From assembly GCA_002256425.1 (NCBI GenBank), contig NKIZ01000001.1, forward strand, positions 62,001 to 126,000: a stretch of 64,000 nt of DNA, in the 5' to 3' direction. Every line of letters starts with the position of its first letter. Position 1 is the stretch's first letter. The stretch comes from Alphaproteobacteria bacterium PA2 (lineage in GTDB: Bacteria > Pseudomonadota > Alphaproteobacteria > Caulobacterales > Caulobacteraceae). Shown here in pieces: positions 39,663-51,057 of this stretch. Below the pieces are notes generated by a model. The model was not told where the DNA came from and ran no database searches. It saw only the letters and a program-made list of their open reading frames with translations. The position numbers and the translations under genes are program-made.

Positions 39663-39835
39663 ACTGTTCCAAGTTGAGGCTCGGGGGGCCGAATTGCACC
39701 TCGACCAGCAATATGCAGGCCAAACATCACCAGGTTGGAAATGAGATGAAGGAAGTTTGGGGGCGTCGACCGTTCTGATACTGGCAAATTGCCAAGTCTC
39801 GACTATCTAAGGGAGCAATCTAACCGAGGACAAAT

Positions 39836-40621
39836 ATGTCGGACCTGACTCATCTGCTCGTGGACCCAGCCGCCTGGGCCGCACTGATCACCTTGATTGT
39901 CATGGAAGTGGTCCTCGGGATCGACAATCTGGTCTTCATTTCGATCCTTTCGAACAAGCTGCCCATGGAGCAGAGGACAAGAGCCCGGCGGATAGGTCTG
40001 GCCCTGGCCCTGATCATGCGTCTGGCCCTGCTCTCGACCCTGGCCTTCATTGTCGGCCTGACAGCGCCGGTCTTCAGCCTGCCCTGGCAACCCGCCGCCG
40101 ACAGCAGTGGTCACATGCCCTTTGACCTGGCCTTTTCCTGGCGTGACATCATCCTGATTGCCGGCGGCCTGTTCCTGGTGTGGAAGGCCACCACAGAGAT
40201 CCACCATGCTGTCGACCCGGCGGTCAGCGACGACATCCTGGACAAGAAGGCGCCCGTCGCCATGAACTTCAGCGCCGCCATCGTCCAGATCCTGATGCTG
40301 GACATTGTCTTCTCCATCGACTCCATCCTGACGGCGGTCGGGATGACCGATCACCTGCCGATCATGGTCGTGGCCGTTGTGGTCGCTGTCGCCATCATGC
40401 TGGTCGCTTCCGAGCCCCTGGCCAATTTCATCAACAACAATCCGACCGTGGTCATGCTGGCCCTCGGCTTCCTGCTGATGATCGGCGCGACCCTGATCGC
40501 CGAAGGCTTCGGCGTGCATGTGTCGAAGGGCTACATCTACGCCGCCATGGCCTTCTCCGGTCTTGTGGAGGGCCTCAACATGGCCTCCCGCGCGGCGGCG
40601 AAGCGCAAGGGTTCCGTCTAA
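39836..40621 (+). CDS. TerC family integral membrane protein
   Basis: A 261-residue TerC-type membrane protein with about seven TM segments. The two repeated motifs [14 protein letters not shown] and [16 protein letters not shown] carry the membrane-embedded acidic residues typical of the family. TerC proteins are linked to metal (manganese) efflux and envelope stress; the exact substrate here is not known. ATG 39836 has GAGGAC just upstream. It is convergent with priA. Confidence 0.9.
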   Translation: MSDLTHLLVDPAAWAALITLIVMEVVLGIDNLVFISILSNKLPMEQRTRARRIGLALALIMRLALLSTLAFIVGLTAPVFSLPWQPAADSSGHMPFDLAFSWRDIILIAGGLFLVWKATTEIHHAVDPAVSDDILDKKAPVAMNFSAAIVQILMLDIVFSIDSILTAVGMTDHLPIMVVAVVVAVAIMLVASEPLANFINNNPTVVMLALGFLLMIGATLIAEGFGVHVSKGYIYAAMAFSGLVEGLNMASRAAAKRKGSV

Positions 40622-40634
40622 AGAATTTGGAGCA

Positions 40635-40672
40635 TTTCCCGGTCCGACAACCGGGTCCCACCTATCGGGAAA
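40635..40672. repeat. Competing hairpins between terC-like gene and priA
   Basis: CCCGGT-N6-ACCGGG (40638-40655) and the overlapping TTTCCCG...CGGGAAA (40635-40672) cannot both form fully. The segment fills most of the 54-base gap between two convergent genes, and neither arm is followed by a strong T tract. It probably acts as a terminator or mRNA end structure. Confidence 0.45.
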
Positions 40673-40675
40673 GCC

Positions 40676-42838
40676 CTAGAGGAAGCTGTAGGGGTCCACG
40701 TCTATGGCCAGCCGGATCGCTCCGGGTGGCCGGACGCGGGCGCGCCAGGCCGCCAGATAGGCCGACAGGTCGACGGTCCGGTCGGCCCGCACCAGGAACC
40801 GCTTGCGGCGCCGGCCCCGGACAAGGCCCAGAGGCGCGTCCGCCGGGCCATAGACCTGGACACCCTCGGCATTGGGCGCCGCCTGGGCCAGTGCCTGGAC
40901 AAAGGCTTCCAGGGCGACAGGGTCCGGGCCCGATACGATCAGGGCCGCCAGTCGCCCGAAGGGCGGCAGACCCGCCATGTCCCGCTCATGCAATTCGGCT
41001 GTGGTGAAGGCGTCGCGATCCTGGGCCTGCAGGGCCTGCATGACCGCATGCTCCGGCGCATAGGTCTGCAGCAGGGCGCGACCCGGGCGATCCTTGCGGC
41101 CTGCGCGACCCGTGGCCTGGGCCAGGAGTTGATAGGTGCGTTCGGCGGCCCGAAGGTCGCCACCCCTGAGGCCAAGGTCCGCGTCCACAACGCCCACCAG
41201 GGTCAGGTTCGGAAAATTGTGGCCCTTGGCGGCGGCCTGGGTGGCGACCAGGATGTCGATCTGCCCCTCCTCCATGGCCGCAATCAGGTTTCTCGCCTCC
41301 CGGGCGTCCCACATGGTGTCGGAGGAAAAGACGGCAATACGGGCTTCGGGAAACAGGGTCCGCGCCTCCTCCTCCACCCGCTCAACCCCGGGCCCGATGG
41401 AGACAAGACTGTCCACGGCGCCGCAGTGGGGACAGGCCGCAGGCTTGGGCATGGAGAAGCCGGTCAGATGACAGACCAGCCGACCGGAATAGCGGTGCTC
41501 CACCAGCCAGGAGTCGGTGTCGGGCGCCGTCATCCGCTCGCCGCAGGCCTTGCACAGGACCAGGGGCGCATAACCCCGACGGTTGAGGAAGAGCAGGGAC
41601 TGCTCCCCCGCCGCATAGGTCGCCGCAAGGGCCTCCACCAGGGGCGGCGACAGCCAGCAGCCGGAAGGGGGCGGTGTTTGCCGCATGTCGATCAGCTGGA
41701 GGTCCGGCAGGCGGGCGACCCCGTGCCGGGCCGTCAGCCTCAGCCAGCGATAGCGGCCGGTTTCGGCATTGCGCAGGGTCTCGAGGGAGGGCGTCGCCGA
41801 GGCCAGGACCACACTGGCGCCCTCGATCTTGGCGCGGGCCACGGCCAGGTCCCGGGCCTGATAGATGAAGCCGTCCTCCTGCTTGTACGAGGTGTCGTGC
41901 TCCTCATCGACAATCACCAGGGCCAGCTTGCGGAAGGGCAGGAAGAGGGCTGACCGGGCGCCGACGACAATGCGGCAGAGTCCGGTGGCCACGCCATCCC
42001 AGACCTTGCGCCTCTGGGGCGGGGCCACATCAGAGTGCCATTCGCCGGGCGCCGCCGCGAACCTGGCTTCGAACCGGGCGATCACTGCCTGGGTCAGGGC
42101 GATTTCAGGCAGCAGGACCAGAACCTGGGCCTCGGGATCAGCCGACAGGGCGGCGTGGACGGCTTCCAGATAGACCTCGGTCTTGCCTGACCCGGTAATG
42201 CCGTCCAGCAGGGCGACGTTGAAGCCGCCGGTCGCCATCATGGCCTTGAGTTCGTCCGCAGCGGCCGCCTGGCTGGGATTGAGCTCGGCGCCGGCCCGCT
42301 CAAGATCCGGTTCCGGAAAGCGGGGGTCGGCCTCGATCAGCCGGACAGCCAGGACGCCCTCATCAATCAGCCCCTTGACCACCCCTGAGGACACGCCCGC
42401 GGCGCGGGCCAGGTCGGCGGCGCTTGGAAAGGCCTCGACGGCGGCTTCCAGCACCCGGGCCCGGGCGGCGGTAAGCTTGGCCGGGGGCTGGCCGGTGATC
42501 TCTATGACCTTGTCCGGCTTGGCCTTGGGAGCCCGGGCGCCGCGCAGGGCCATGGCCAGGGGCTGGCCGGGATCAGAGACGGCGTACCTGGCCGCCCACT
42601 GGACGAACTCGATGGCGTTCGGGGGGAGCGGCGGGGCGTCGATCCGCGCCTCGACAGGCTTCAGGGGGCGATTGCCGCCGCCGGCGTCCCGCAGGGCGGT
42701 GACGACCCCGTGCACAAGACGTGATCCCAGGGGCGCGGCCACCTGGTCGCCCACATGCAGGTCCATGCCCTCGGGCTCGGAATAGTCGAAGGCTTCCGGC
42801 AGGGGCATGGGCAGGAGGATGGAGGCGATGCGGCTCAT
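40676..42838 (-). CDS. priA: Primosomal replication protein N' (PriA helicase)
   Basis: A 720-residue superfamily 2 helicase that restarts collapsed replication forks. The N-terminal PriA 3'-DNA-binding domain (residues about 1-110) is followed by Walker A GITGSGKTEVYLEAV, Walker B LVIVDEEHDTSY, the helicase motif LLFLNRRGYAP, and the zinc-binding cysteines around CKACGERMTAPD and KPAACPHCGAVD. The end VARG..RFLVRADRTV is the family C-terminus. It is divergent from the transaldolase gene. Confidence 0.96.
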   Translation of the reverse strand: MSRIASILLPMPLPEAFDYSEPEGMDLHVGDQVAAPLGSRLVHGVVTALRDAGGGNRPLKPVEARIDAPPLPPNAIEFVQWAARYAVSDPGQPLAMALRGARAPKAKPDKVIEITGQPPAKLTAARARVLEAAVEAFPSAADLARAAGVSSGVVKGLIDEGVLAVRLIEADPRFPEPDLERAGAELNPSQAAAADELKAMMATGGFNVALLDGITGSGKTEVYLEAVHAALSADPEAQVLVLLPEIALTQAVIARFEARFAAAPGEWHSDVAPPQRRKVWDGVATGLCRIVVGARSALFLPFRKLALVIVDEEHDTSYKQEDGFIYQARDLAVARAKIEGASVVLASATPSLETLRNAETGRYRWLRLTARHGVARLPDLQLIDMRQTPPPSGCWLSPPLVEALAATYAAGEQSLLFLNRRGYAPLVLCKACGERMTAPDTDSWLVEHRYSGRLVCHLTGFSMPKPAACPHCGAVDSLVSIGPGVERVEEEARTLFPEARIAVFSSDTMWDAREARNLIAAMEEGQIDILVATQAAAKGHNFPNLTLVGVVDADLGLRGGDLRAAERTYQLLAQATGRAGRKDRPGRALLQTYAPEHAVMQALQAQDRDAFTTAELHERDMAGLPPFGRLAALIVSGPDPVALEAFVQALAQAAPNAEGVQVYGPADAPLGLVRGRRRKRFLVRADRTVDLSAYLAAWRARVRPPGAIRLAIDVDPYSFL

Positions 42839-42990
42839 CTTGGCGGCACTATAGGATCATCCGGAGGGCTTCGGGTCCCTGATCTGTGGGCAATGCACAG
42901 GTTTGCCGGGGAATATGGTTGATTCCGCACCTTCTCCCCGGCCGCTAAGGGGTCTAAAAGCCACGACCTCGCACATTTCGGACCAGGACC

Positions 42991-43644
42991 ATGCAGCTCT
43001 TCCTCGACACCACCGACCTCGACCTGCTGGCCGACCTGCAGACCACGGGCCTGGTGGACGGCGTCACCACCAACCCCTCCCTGATCGCCAAGTCGGGCAA
43101 GCCGATCCTGGATGTGATCGCAAAGATCTGCGACCTGGTGGAGGGCCCGGTCAGCGCCGAGGTCACCGCGACGGATGTCGCCGGCATGCTGGCAGAAGGC
43201 GCCAAGCTGGCGGGGATTGCGCCCAATGTGGTGGTCAAGGTGCCCCTCACCCGCAACGGCCTGGTGGCCGTTCAGGAATTCGCCGTCCAGGGCATCCAGA
43301 CCAATGTGACCCTGTGCTTCTCGGTGACCCAGGCCCTGCTGGCCGCCAAGGCTGGCGCCACCTACATCTCGCCCTTCGTGGGACGGCTGGATGATCAGGG
43401 CGCCGACGGCGTTGACCTGATTTCCGAGATTCGCGCCATCTACGACAATTACGACTTCGATACTGAAATCCTCGCCGCTTCCATCCGCAATACGGCCCAT
43501 GTGCGCGCCGTGGCCCTTGCCGGATCAGACTGCGCCACCCTGCCCCCGAACGTTTTTCTGGATCTCTTCAAGCACCCGTTAACCGAAAAGGGTCTTTCTG
43601 ATTTCCTGAACGACTGGGCCAGAACGGGCCAGTCAATCCTCTAG
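42991..43644 (+). CDS. tal: Small-type transaldolase (fructose-6-phosphate aldolase family)
   Basis: A 217-residue member of the small transaldolase/FSA group. [32 protein letters not shown], the Schiff-base segment [12 protein letters not shown], and [14 protein letters not shown] are all present. It probably exchanges three-carbon units in the pentose phosphate pathway, complementing the Entner-Doudoroff genes in this window. It is divergent from priA, with 152 bases between. The gap holds no recognised regulatory motif. Confidence 0.93.
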   Translation: MQLFLDTTDLDLLADLQTTGLVDGVTTNPSLIAKSGKPILDVIAKICDLVEGPVSAEVTATDVAGMLAEGAKLAGIAPNVVVKVPLTRNGLVAVQEFAVQGIQTNVTLCFSVTQALLAAKAGATYISPFVGRLDDQGADGVDLISEIRAIYDNYDFDTEILAASIRNTAHVRAVALAGSDCATLPPNVFLDLFKHPLTEKGLSDFLNDWARTGQSIL

Positions 43645-43693
43645 GTCCCGTCCGGGCCTGAAGGACAGGCCTGTAGAAACGGGGACGGGGTGT

Positions 43694-44380
43694 ATGGACG
43701 CGATTGGGGCGACCGCCGGGGCGTGTGGATTCGAGCCGGAGGAGGTTCGATCCTTCCTCTTCCAGAATCCGGACTTCCTGCAACATGACTCGGAACTGCT
43801 GGGCGAGCTTGGCCTGCGACGGGTCAATTCCGACAATGTGATCGAGTTCGGGCCCGCCGCCCTGGCCCGGGTCCATGAAGCCCATCGGCGGGAAAGCCAT
43901 GCCCGCCAGACCCTGGAAGCGACGGCCCAGGCCAATTTCGCAGCCCAGGCCCAGACCCACGGCGCTGTCGTCGATGTGCTCGACGCCCGCAATCACGCAG
44001 ATCTGGCCCGCCGGGTGGATGAACTGGCCCAGGTGCGGTTTGGCCTGACCGCCGGAGTCGTCGCCCTGGAAGGACCCAACAGAACCCCGGCCGGCTGGCT
44101 CACCCTGCCCGAGGGCGGCGTGGACGAGGTGATCGGCCACCAGCGGGTGGCGCGTATGGGCTTCCAGCCCACAGCCATCGGCCTGTTCGGCGAGCGGGCG
44201 CCCCAGGTGGCGTCCATGGCCATGGTCCGCCTGGCCATATGGGAGCCGGCCCGGGTCGGCGTTCTGGCCTTTGGCTCTGATGATCCGGAAGGCTTTACCC
44301 CGGACATGGGGTCGGAACTGGTCGCCTTCCTGGCGAGGGTGGTGGAACGGACCGCCGAGCGCTGGCCGGTGATGCCGTGA
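43694..44380 (+). CDS. DUF484 family protein
   Basis: A 228-residue GAF-like DUF484 protein. EEVRSFLFQNPDFLQHDSELL is the family's diagnostic N-terminal motif; a coiled-coil-prone helix and a GAF-like beta-rich half follow (LAIWEPARVGVLAFGSDDPEGFTPDMGSELVAFL). DUF484 genes commonly lie just upstream of xerC, as here; the function is unknown. The GTGA overlap with xerC couples translation. It lies 49 bases after the transaldolase, probably in the same unit. Confidence 0.87.
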   Translation: MDAIGATAGACGFEPEEVRSFLFQNPDFLQHDSELLGELGLRRVNSDNVIEFGPAALARVHEAHRRESHARQTLEATAQANFAAQAQTHGAVVDVLDARNHADLARRVDELAQVRFGLTAGVVALEGPNRTPAGWLTLPEGGVDEVIGHQRVARMGFQPTAIGLFGERAPQVASMAMVRLAIWEPARVGVLAFGSDDPEGFTPDMGSELVAFLARVVERTAERWPVMP

Positions 44381-45291
44381 CCGCCCACGAGGCGCTGGCC
44401 CAGTGGCTTGAGCACCTCGACAAGGAACGCCGTTCTTCGCCGCGCACCCTGGAGGCCTATGGCTTTGCGTGTCGCCGGTATCTGACCTTTCTGCAGAAGC
44501 ACCGGGGCGGCCCCCAGGCCCTAGCCGATCTGGCCACGGTGACGGCAAGCGAGATGCGCGCCTGGCTGGCCGAGCTCCGGCAGGGGGATCACCCCTTGTC
44601 GCCGCGGTCCATGTCCCAGGCCCTGTCGGCGGTGCGGACCTTCCACAAGTTCCTCGATCGCCGGCTGGCGACCCCCAACCCCCATGTGGCTCTGGTTCGG
44701 GGCCCAAGGGTGCGGCCTTCGGCGCCACGACCTGTCACCGAGGACCAGGCCCTGGGCCTGCTGGCCGAGCCGGGTCTTGATCCCGACCGCGAGGACTGGG
44801 AGTCAGCCCGGGACGAGGCGGTGATGACCCTGCTCTATGGCTGCGGCCTGCGGATCTCTGAAGCCCTGTCGCTCAAGGTTTCCGACACGCCCCTGTCAGA
44901 CCGGCTGCGGGTGGTGGGCAAGGGCTCCAAGACCCGGATCGTGCCCGTCCTGCCCCAGGTGGCGCAGGCTGTGGCTGAGTATGTCCGGCAAATGCCCTTC
45001 ACCCTGGCGCCGGATGATCTGGTGTTCCGCGCCAAACGCGGCGGGCCCTTGAGCCCACGGCACATGCAGGCGACGGTGCAGGGGCTGCGGGGACGATTGG
45101 GCCTGCCTGACAGCGCAACGCCCCACGCCTTGCGCCACTCCTTCGCCACCCACCTGCTGGGGGCGGGGGCGGACCTGAGATCAATCCAGGAACTGCTGGG
45201 TCACGCGTCCCTGAGCACCACCCAGAAATACACCGATGTGGACGCCGCCGCCCTGCTGGGCGCCTATGCCAGGGCCCATCCGCACGCCTGA
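44377..45291 (+). CDS. xerC: Tyrosine recombinase XerC
   Basis: A 304-residue tyrosine recombinase, resolving chromosome dimers at dif with XerD. The N-terminal SAM-like domain (about residues 1-100) is followed by the catalytic domain, with LLYGCGLRISEAL (first Arg), HALRHSFATHLL (His-x-x-Arg), LGHASLSTTQKYTDV (nucleophilic Tyr and the preceding His). The start is GTG, overlapping the DUF484 stop. Its stop lies 14 bases from the convergent lpd stop. Confidence 0.95.
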   Translation: MTAHEALAQWLEHLDKERRSSPRTLEAYGFACRRYLTFLQKHRGGPQALADLATVTASEMRAWLAELRQGDHPLSPRSMSQALSAVRTFHKFLDRRLATPNPHVALVRGPRVRPSAPRPVTEDQALGLLAEPGLDPDREDWESARDEAVMTLLYGCGLRISEALSLKVSDTPLSDRLRVVGKGSKTRIVPVLPQVAQAVAEYVRQMPFTLAPDDLVFRAKRGGPLSPRHMQATVQGLRGRLGLPDSATPHALRHSFATHLLGAGADLRSIQELLGHASLSTTQKYTDVDAAALLGAYARAHPHA

Positions 45292-45305
45292 TCCCTGAGT
45301 GGGTA

Positions 45306-46703
45306 TCAGGACTGCATGGTCCAGCCCTCGACGCCCATGGCGGCCTGACGACCGGCTTCCGAACGGGTGGGATGGGGGTGGCAGGTGCGGGCAATGTCCT
45401 CGCTGGCGGCCTTGAAGGCCATGGCGACGCAGTATTCGCCGATCAGCTCGCCGGCCTGGGGGCCGATGATGTGGACGCCCAGGATCTCGTCGGTCTTGGC
45501 GTCGGCCAGGACCTTGGCGAAACCGTCGGTCTCGTGATTGATCTTGGCGCGGCTGTTGGCGGTGAAGGGGAACTTGCCCACCTTGTAGGCGACCCCGGCG
45601 GCCTTGAGCTGCTCTTCGGTCTGGCCGACCCAGGCCACTTCCGGCGCCGTGTAGACGACGCTGGGGACCAGATTGTAGTCCACATGGCCGACCTTGCCGG
45701 CGATGAACTCGATGCAGGCCACGGCGTCTTCCTCGGCCTTGTGGGCCAGCATGGGGCCATGGATCACGTCGCCAATGGCCCAGACGCCCGGAGCGCTGGT
45801 CCTGAAGTGGTCGGTGTCGATGACCCCGCGCTTGTCGGGAACAATGCCGACGCTCTCAAGGCCCAGGCCCTCGGTGAAGGCCCGGCGGCCGATGGCCAGC
45901 AGGACATAGTCAGCGCTCACGGTCTCGGCGGCGCCGCCGGCCACAGGCTCGACCGTGACCTCAACGCCCGTCGCAGACGCCTTGGCGCCCGTAACCTTGG
46001 AGCCCAGCTTGAAGGTCATGCCCTGCTTGGTCAGGCCCCGCTGGAAGGTCTTGGCGGTGTCGGTGTCCATGCCGGGCGTAATGCGGTCGAGGAATTCCAC
46101 CACGGTCACCTGGGCGCCCAGTCGACGCCAGACCGAACCCAGTTCCAGGCCGATGATCCCGGCGCCGATCACCACCAGATGTTTCGGCACTTCCGGCAGG
46201 GAGAGGGCGCCTGTGGAATCAACAATCCGCTTCTGGTCGACCGTGACGCCGGGCAGGCCGGAGGGCTCAGAGCCCGTGGCGATGACCGTGTTCTTGGCTT
46301 CGAGGACGGTGACGGCGCCGTCTTCGCCGGTGACCTCGACCTTGCCCGGGCCGGCCAGCTTTCCGTAGCCCTTGATCCAGTCGATCTTGTTCTTCTTCAT
46401 CAGGAACTCGATCCCCTTGGTCAGGGCCAGGACCGATTCCGCCTTCTGACCCATCATCTGGGGAAGGTTGAGCTTGGGGGAGACCTCAATGCCCAGATGG
46501 GCGAAGTCCTTGCCCGCCGCCTCGAACATTTCCGAAGCATGGAGCAGGGCCTTGGAGGGCATGCAGCCGACATTGAGGCAGGTGCCGCCCAGGGTCGGGT
46601 TCTTCTCGACCAGGGCGGTCTTCAGGCCAAGCTGCCCCGCGCGGATCGCAGCATTGTACCCGCCGGGACCGCCCCCGATGATGACGACGTCGTATTGGGC
46701 CAT
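45306..46703 (-). CDS. lpdA: Dihydrolipoyl dehydrogenase (E3)
   Basis: A 465-residue FAD disulfide reductase that reoxidises the lipoyl group of 2-oxoacid dehydrogenase complexes. Motifs: VVIIGGGPGGYNAAIRAGQLG at the N-terminus, the redox pair LGGTCLNVGCMPSKALLH, IGAGIIGLELGSVW for NAD binding, and the C-terminal HIIGPQAGELIGEY...HPHPTRSEA with the catalytic His. It is the last gene of sucC-sucD-sucA-sucB-lpdA, 48 bases after sucB, and probably serves the 2-oxoglutarate complex. Confidence 0.97.
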   Translation of the reverse strand: MAQYDVVIIGGGPGGYNAAIRAGQLGLKTALVEKNPTLGGTCLNVGCMPSKALLHASEMFEAAGKDFAHLGIEVSPKLNLPQMMGQKAESVLALTKGIEFLMKKNKIDWIKGYGKLAGPGKVEVTGEDGAVTVLEAKNTVIATGSEPSGLPGVTVDQKRIVDSTGALSLPEVPKHLVVIGAGIIGLELGSVWRRLGAQVTVVEFLDRITPGMDTDTAKTFQRGLTKQGMTFKLGSKVTGAKASATGVEVTVEPVAGGAAETVSADYVLLAIGRRAFTEGLGLESVGIVPDKRGVIDTDHFRTSAPGVWAIGDVIHGPMLAHKAEEDAVACIEFIAGKVGHVDYNLVPSVVYTAPEVAWVGQTEEQLKAAGVAYKVGKFPFTANSRAKINHETDGFAKVLADAKTDEILGVHIIGPQAGELIGEYCVAMAFKAASEDIARTCHPHPTRSEAGRQAAMGVEGWTMQS

Positions 46704-46751
46704 TTAAGTCCTAGCCTTCCCGGCTGAATGTGGAGTGCGGAGTGAGGCCGA

Positions 46752-47969
46752 TCAGATGTCCAGCAGCAGGCGCTGCGGATCCTCGATGGCTTCCTTGACC
46801 TTGACCAGGAAGGTCACGGCGCCCTGACCATCGACGATACGGTGGTCGTAGCTGAGCGCCAGATACATCATCGGACGGATGACCACCTGACCGCCGACTG
46901 CCATGGGCCGGTCCTGGATCTTGTGCATGCCCAGAATGCCCGACTGGGGGGCGTTCAGGATCGGCGTGGACATCAGCGAGCCGTAGACCCCGCCATTGGA
47001 GATGGTGAAGGTGCCGCCCTGCAGGTCGTCCATGGCCAGGGCGCCATCCCGGGCCTTCTTGCCCAGATCGCCAATACCCTTCTCGACCCCGGCCAGGGTC
47101 AGGGCGTCGGCGTTACGCAGGACAGGAACCACCAGACCGCGCTCGGTGCCGACGGCGACCCCGATGTCATAGTGGTTCTTGTAGATAAGGTCCTGGCCGT
47201 CGATCTCGGCATTGACCTCGGGCACGTGCTTGAGGGCGTGGATACAGGCGCGGACGAAGAAGCTCATGAAGCCCAGCTTCACGCCGTGGGTCTTTTCGAA
47301 CACGTCCTTGTAGGAATTGCGCAGGGCCATGACCGCAGACATGTCGACCTCATTGAAGGTCGTCAGCATGGCGGCGTTGTTCTGGGCTTCCTTCAGGCGG
47401 CGCGCGATGGTCTGGCGCAGACGGGTCATGCGGACCCGCTCTTCCCGGGCATGGGTTTCGCGGGGCGCGGCCGGGGCGGCCGGAGCGGCGGGCGCCGCAG
47501 CGCGGGCTTCCAGGGCGGCCAGGGCGTCGCCCTTGGTCACGCGACCATCCTTGCCGGTGCCGGCGATAGCGCCGCCATCAAGCTTGTTCTCGGCCACAAT
47601 CCGCTGGGCGGAAGGTGCAAGTGGAGCCGAAGCCTTGGGCGCCGGGGGCGGTGCGGCGACAGGCGCCGGGGCTTCCACCTTGGGTTCGGGGGCCTTGGCC
47701 TCAGCGGGCTTGGGTGCAGGCTTGGCGGCGGCGGCGCCCTCGGTCAGGTGACCCAGAACCGCGCCGGGCTCGACCGTGGCGCCCTCTTCGGCAGAGATGG
47801 AGTCCAGCACGCCGTCAGCCGGGGCTGCGACCTCAAGGCTGACCTTGTCGGTCTCGAGTTCCACAAGGATCTCATCCTTGCGCACGGCGTCCCCAGGCTT
47901 CTTCGTCCAGCGCGCCACCGTCGCTTCGGAGACAGACTCGCCGAGCGCGGGGGTCATGATGTCGGCCAT
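46752..47969 (-). CDS. sucB: 2-oxoglutarate dehydrogenase E2 (dihydrolipoyl succinyltransferase)
   Basis: A 405-residue E2 enzyme. ATG 47969 gives the usual start [21 protein letters not shown]; the frame is open 78 codons further without similarity. There is one lipoyl domain with the modified Lys in [11 protein letters not shown], an Ala/Pro-rich linker, an E3-binding domain ([31 protein letters not shown]) and the catalytic domain ending with [14 protein letters not shown]. It lies 38 bases after sucA in the operon. Confidence 0.96.
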   Translation of the reverse strand: MADIMTPALGESVSEATVARWTKKPGDAVRKDEILVELETDKVSLEVAAPADGVLDSISAEEGATVEPGAVLGHLTEGAAAAKPAPKPAEAKAPEPKVEAPAPVAAPPPAPKASAPLAPSAQRIVAENKLDGGAIAGTGKDGRVTKGDALAALEARAAAPAAPAAPAAPRETHAREERVRMTRLRQTIARRLKEAQNNAAMLTTFNEVDMSAVMALRNSYKDVFEKTHGVKLGFMSFFVRACIHALKHVPEVNAEIDGQDLIYKNHYDIGVAVGTERGLVVPVLRNADALTLAGVEKGIGDLGKKARDGALAMDDLQGGTFTISNGGVYGSLMSTPILNAPQSGILGMHKIQDRPMAVGGQVVIRPMMYLALSYDHRIVDGQGAVTFLVKVKEAIEDPQRLLLDI

Positions 47970-48007
47970 GGGTGGTGCTTTCTGTCTCTTCGGTGGGGGA
48001 GGCTGGT

Positions 48008-50986
48008 TTAGGCGAAGGCGTCGTTGAGGAAGGCCTGGAGTTCCTTCTGGTGCCGGCTCATCTGGCCGGCCGCCGTGGAAGCCGAGGCCGGACGACCCAC
48101 ATAGCGGGCGCGCTTGGCCTTGACCTTCAGGCGGTCCAGGGTGAGCTCGAGCCAGGGATCGACAAAGGTCCAGCCGCCCATGTTCTTCGGCTCTTCCTGA
48201 CACCAGATCAGTTCGGCGTTCGGGAAGCGCGAGAGCTCGGTCGACAGGGATTTCACCGGCCAGGGATAGAACTGCTCAAGGCGCATCAGATAGACGTCAT
48301 TGATGCCCCGCTCCTCGCGGGACTCCAGCAGGTCGTAATAGACCTTGCCCGAGCACAGGACGACCCGGCGGATCTTGTCGGGGGCGACCAGCTCGATCTT
48401 GGTGTTCTGGGCGCGCTCGGCGTCATCGTGAAGGACGCGGTGGAAGGAAGAACCCTCCGCCATCTCCACCAGCTTGGAGGTCGCCTTCTTGTGCCGCAGC
48501 AGCGACTTCGGCGTCATGACCACCAGGGGCTTGCGGAATTCCCGGCGCATCTGACGACGCAGGACGTGGAAATAGTTGGCCGGCGTGGTGCAGTTGACCA
48601 CCTGCAGATTGTCTTCGGCGCATAGCTGCAGGAAGCGCTCGAGACGGGCTGACGAATGCTCCGGTCCCTGGCCCTCATAGCCATGGGGCAGGAGCAGGAC
48701 CAGGCCGCTCATCCGCAGCCACTTGCGTTCGCCCGACGAGATGAACTGGTCGATGACCACCTGGGCGCCATTGGCGAAGTCGCCGAACTGGCCTTCCCAG
48801 AGGGTCAGGGTCTTGGGATCGGCCAGGGAGAAGCCGTACTCAAAGCCCAGAACCGCCTCTTCCGACAGGGGCGAGTCGATGACTTCGAAATGGGCCTGAC
48901 CGGGCCGGATGTTGGAGAGCATGGTGTAGTGCTCTTCCGTCGACTGATCGATCAGGTCGCAATGGCGCTGGGTGAAGGTGCCGCGCACACTGTCCTGCCC
49001 GGCCAGGCGGACAGGGAAGCCCTCGTCCAGCAGGGTCGCAAAGGCCAGGTGCTCACCCGTGGCCCAGTCCAGGCCCTCGCCGCTGTCTATGGCGGCGCGG
49101 CGGGCTTCGATCACCCTGCGGACATTCTTGTGAACGTCCAGGTGGGTCGGGATTTCCGTGATCTTCTGGCCGAGGTCGATCAGCCTTTCCAGGGGCGAGG
49201 AGGTGTCGCCCCGGCGATCATCGCCCTCGGGAAGCGCCAGGCCCGCCCACTTGCCGTCCAGCCAGTCGGCCTTGTCAGCCTTGTAGGCCTTGCCCGCTTC
49301 GAACTCGGCGTCGAGGAACTGGTCGAACTCCAGGATCCAGGCGTCAACCTCGTCCTGGGTCACCACGCCTTCGCCCACCAGCTTCTTGCTGTAGATCTCG
49401 CGGGTGGTCGGGTGGTCCTTGATCTTCTTGTACATCAAGGGCGAGGTCATGGTCGGATCGTCGCCTTCGTTGTGACCGAAGCGGCGATAGCAGAACATGT
49501 CGATGACCACGTCCTTGCCGAATTGCTGGCGGAACTCGGTCGCCACCTTGGCCACATAGACCGTGGCTTCGGGGTCATCGCCGTTCACGTGGAAGATCGG
49601 CGCCTCGACCATCAGGGCCACATCCGACGGATAGGGCGAGGACCGGGAATATTTCGGCGCGGTGGTGAAGCCGATCTGGTTGTTGACGATGAAGTGGATC
49701 GTCCCGCCGGTGCGGTAGCCCTTGGTGCCGGAAATGGCGAAGCACTCGGCGACCACGCCCTGGCCGGCGAAGGCGGCGTCGCCATGCATCAGCAGGGGCA
49801 GCACGTGGTGGCGGCCGGACTCGGCGGTTTCCCGCAGGGCGAAGGCCTGCTTGGCCCGGGCCTTGCCCAGGACCACCGGGTTGACGATTTCCAGGTGGGA
49901 CGGGTTGGCGGTCAGGGACAGGTGGACGGAATTGTCGTCAAAGCTGCGGTCCGAGCTGGCGCCCATGTGATACTTCACGTCGCCCGAGCCTTCGACGTCG
50001 GAAGGCAGGGAGGTGCCGCCCTGGAACTCGTGGAAAATCACGTGATAGGGCTTGGCCATCACCGCGGCCAGGACGTTCAGGCGGCCGCGGTGCGGCATGC
50101 CGATGATGATGTCACGGACGCCCAGGGCGCCGCCGCGCTTGATGATCTGCTCCAGGGCCGGGACAGCGGCTTCACCGCCGTCGAGACCGAACCGCTTGGT
50201 GCCGGGGAAGCGCTTGGCCAGGAACTTCTCGAATCCCTCGGCTTCGATCAGCTTCTTCAGGATGGCGATCTTGCCCTGTTTGGTGAAGGTGATTTCCTTG
50301 TCGCGACCTTCGATCCTCTGCTGCATCCAGGCCTTCTGCTGGGGATCGGAGATGTGCATGTACTGCACGCCGATGTCAGAGCAGTAGGTGCGGCGCAGGA
50401 TGGCCAGGATCTCGCGGACCGTGCCGGTTTCCATCCCCAGGATGTGATCCAGGAAGATCGGGCGGTCATAATCGTTTTCGGTAAAGCCGTAGGACGACGG
50501 ATCCAGCTCGGAGGCGTCTCCTTCGGGAAAGGCTATGCCCAGGGGATCCAGTTTGGCCCGCAGGTGGCCGCGCATGCGATAGGCGCGGATCATCATGACA
50601 GCGCGCAGGGAATCCAGGGTGGCGGCGCGAAGGGCTTCGGTTGTCGGCGCCGCTGTGGTCGCCGCAGCGGGTGCGAGCGCCGCGCGCTCGGCGATCTTGG
50701 CGCCCAGCTTGGCCTCGACGGCCGGCCACATGCCGTCCATGGCCGACAGCCAGTCCGGTCGAGGCGCCGGCGCTGAACGGGCCGTCCATGAAGGACGCTG
50801 CGCCGCCGCCTTGGCCTCTTCCAGGCGATCAGGGAGGGACAGGAAAAAGGCCCGCCACGACGGCTCTACCGAATTCGGATCAGCCGCCCATCTGGCGTAG
50901 AGGTCTTCGACGAAACCTGCGTTGCCCCCGTACAGAAACGAGGTCTCGGTCATGATGTCGTTGATGATGCCTGCGTCGTCCGCCAT
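48008..50986 (-). CDS. sucA: 2-oxoglutarate dehydrogenase E1
   Basis: A 992-residue thiamine diphosphate-dependent E1 that decarboxylates 2-oxoglutarate. I take ATG 50986 ([33 protein letters not shown]); the frame is open 11 codons further. Family blocks are [26 protein letters not shown] and [21 protein letters not shown] around the TPP site, and [23 protein letters not shown] in the C-terminal half. Partners SucB and Lpd are encoded directly downstream. Confidence 0.97.
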   Translation of the reverse strand: MADDAGIINDIMTETSFLYGGNAGFVEDLYARWAADPNSVEPSWRAFFLSLPDRLEEAKAAAQRPSWTARSAPAPRPDWLSAMDGMWPAVEAKLGAKIAERAALAPAAATTAAPTTEALRAATLDSLRAVMMIRAYRMRGHLRAKLDPLGIAFPEGDASELDPSSYGFTENDYDRPIFLDHILGMETGTVREILAILRRTYCSDIGVQYMHISDPQQKAWMQQRIEGRDKEITFTKQGKIAILKKLIEAEGFEKFLAKRFPGTKRFGLDGGEAAVPALEQIIKRGGALGVRDIIIGMPHRGRLNVLAAVMAKPYHVIFHEFQGGTSLPSDVEGSGDVKYHMGASSDRSFDDNSVHLSLTANPSHLEIVNPVVLGKARAKQAFALRETAESGRHHVLPLLMHGDAAFAGQGVVAECFAISGTKGYRTGGTIHFIVNNQIGFTTAPKYSRSSPYPSDVALMVEAPIFHVNGDDPEATVYVAKVATEFRQQFGKDVVIDMFCYRRFGHNEGDDPTMTSPLMYKKIKDHPTTREIYSKKLVGEGVVTQDEVDAWILEFDQFLDAEFEAGKAYKADKADWLDGKWAGLALPEGDDRRGDTSSPLERLIDLGQKITEIPTHLDVHKNVRRVIEARRAAIDSGEGLDWATGEHLAFATLLDEGFPVRLAGQDSVRGTFTQRHCDLIDQSTEEHYTMLSNIRPGQAHFEVIDSPLSEEAVLGFEYGFSLADPKTLTLWEGQFGDFANGAQVVIDQFISSGERKWLRMSGLVLLLPHGYEGQGPEHSSARLERFLQLCAEDNLQVVNCTTPANYFHVLRRQMRREFRKPLVVMTPKSLLRHKKATSKLVEMAEGSSFHRVLHDDAERAQNTKIELVAPDKIRRVVLCSGKVYYDLLESREERGINDVYLMRLEQFYPWPVKSLSTELSRFPNAELIWCQEEPKNMGGWTFVDPWLELTLDRLKVKAKRARYVGRPASASTAAGQMSRHQKELQAFLNDAFA

Positions 50987-51057
50987 GTCGTCCGCTTCCA
51001 GAGGGGGGCCGCGGAGCAAGTATGCTGAGCGCGGACCGCCCTACGGTTATGTTGACC

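Noticed and set aside
39782-39794. TGGCAA-A-TTGCCA upstream of the TerC gene, considered as a sigma-54 promoter.
   Set aside because: The GG-to-GC distance is 6, not 10 bases, and it is probably a chance palindrome or an operator for an unknown regulator.
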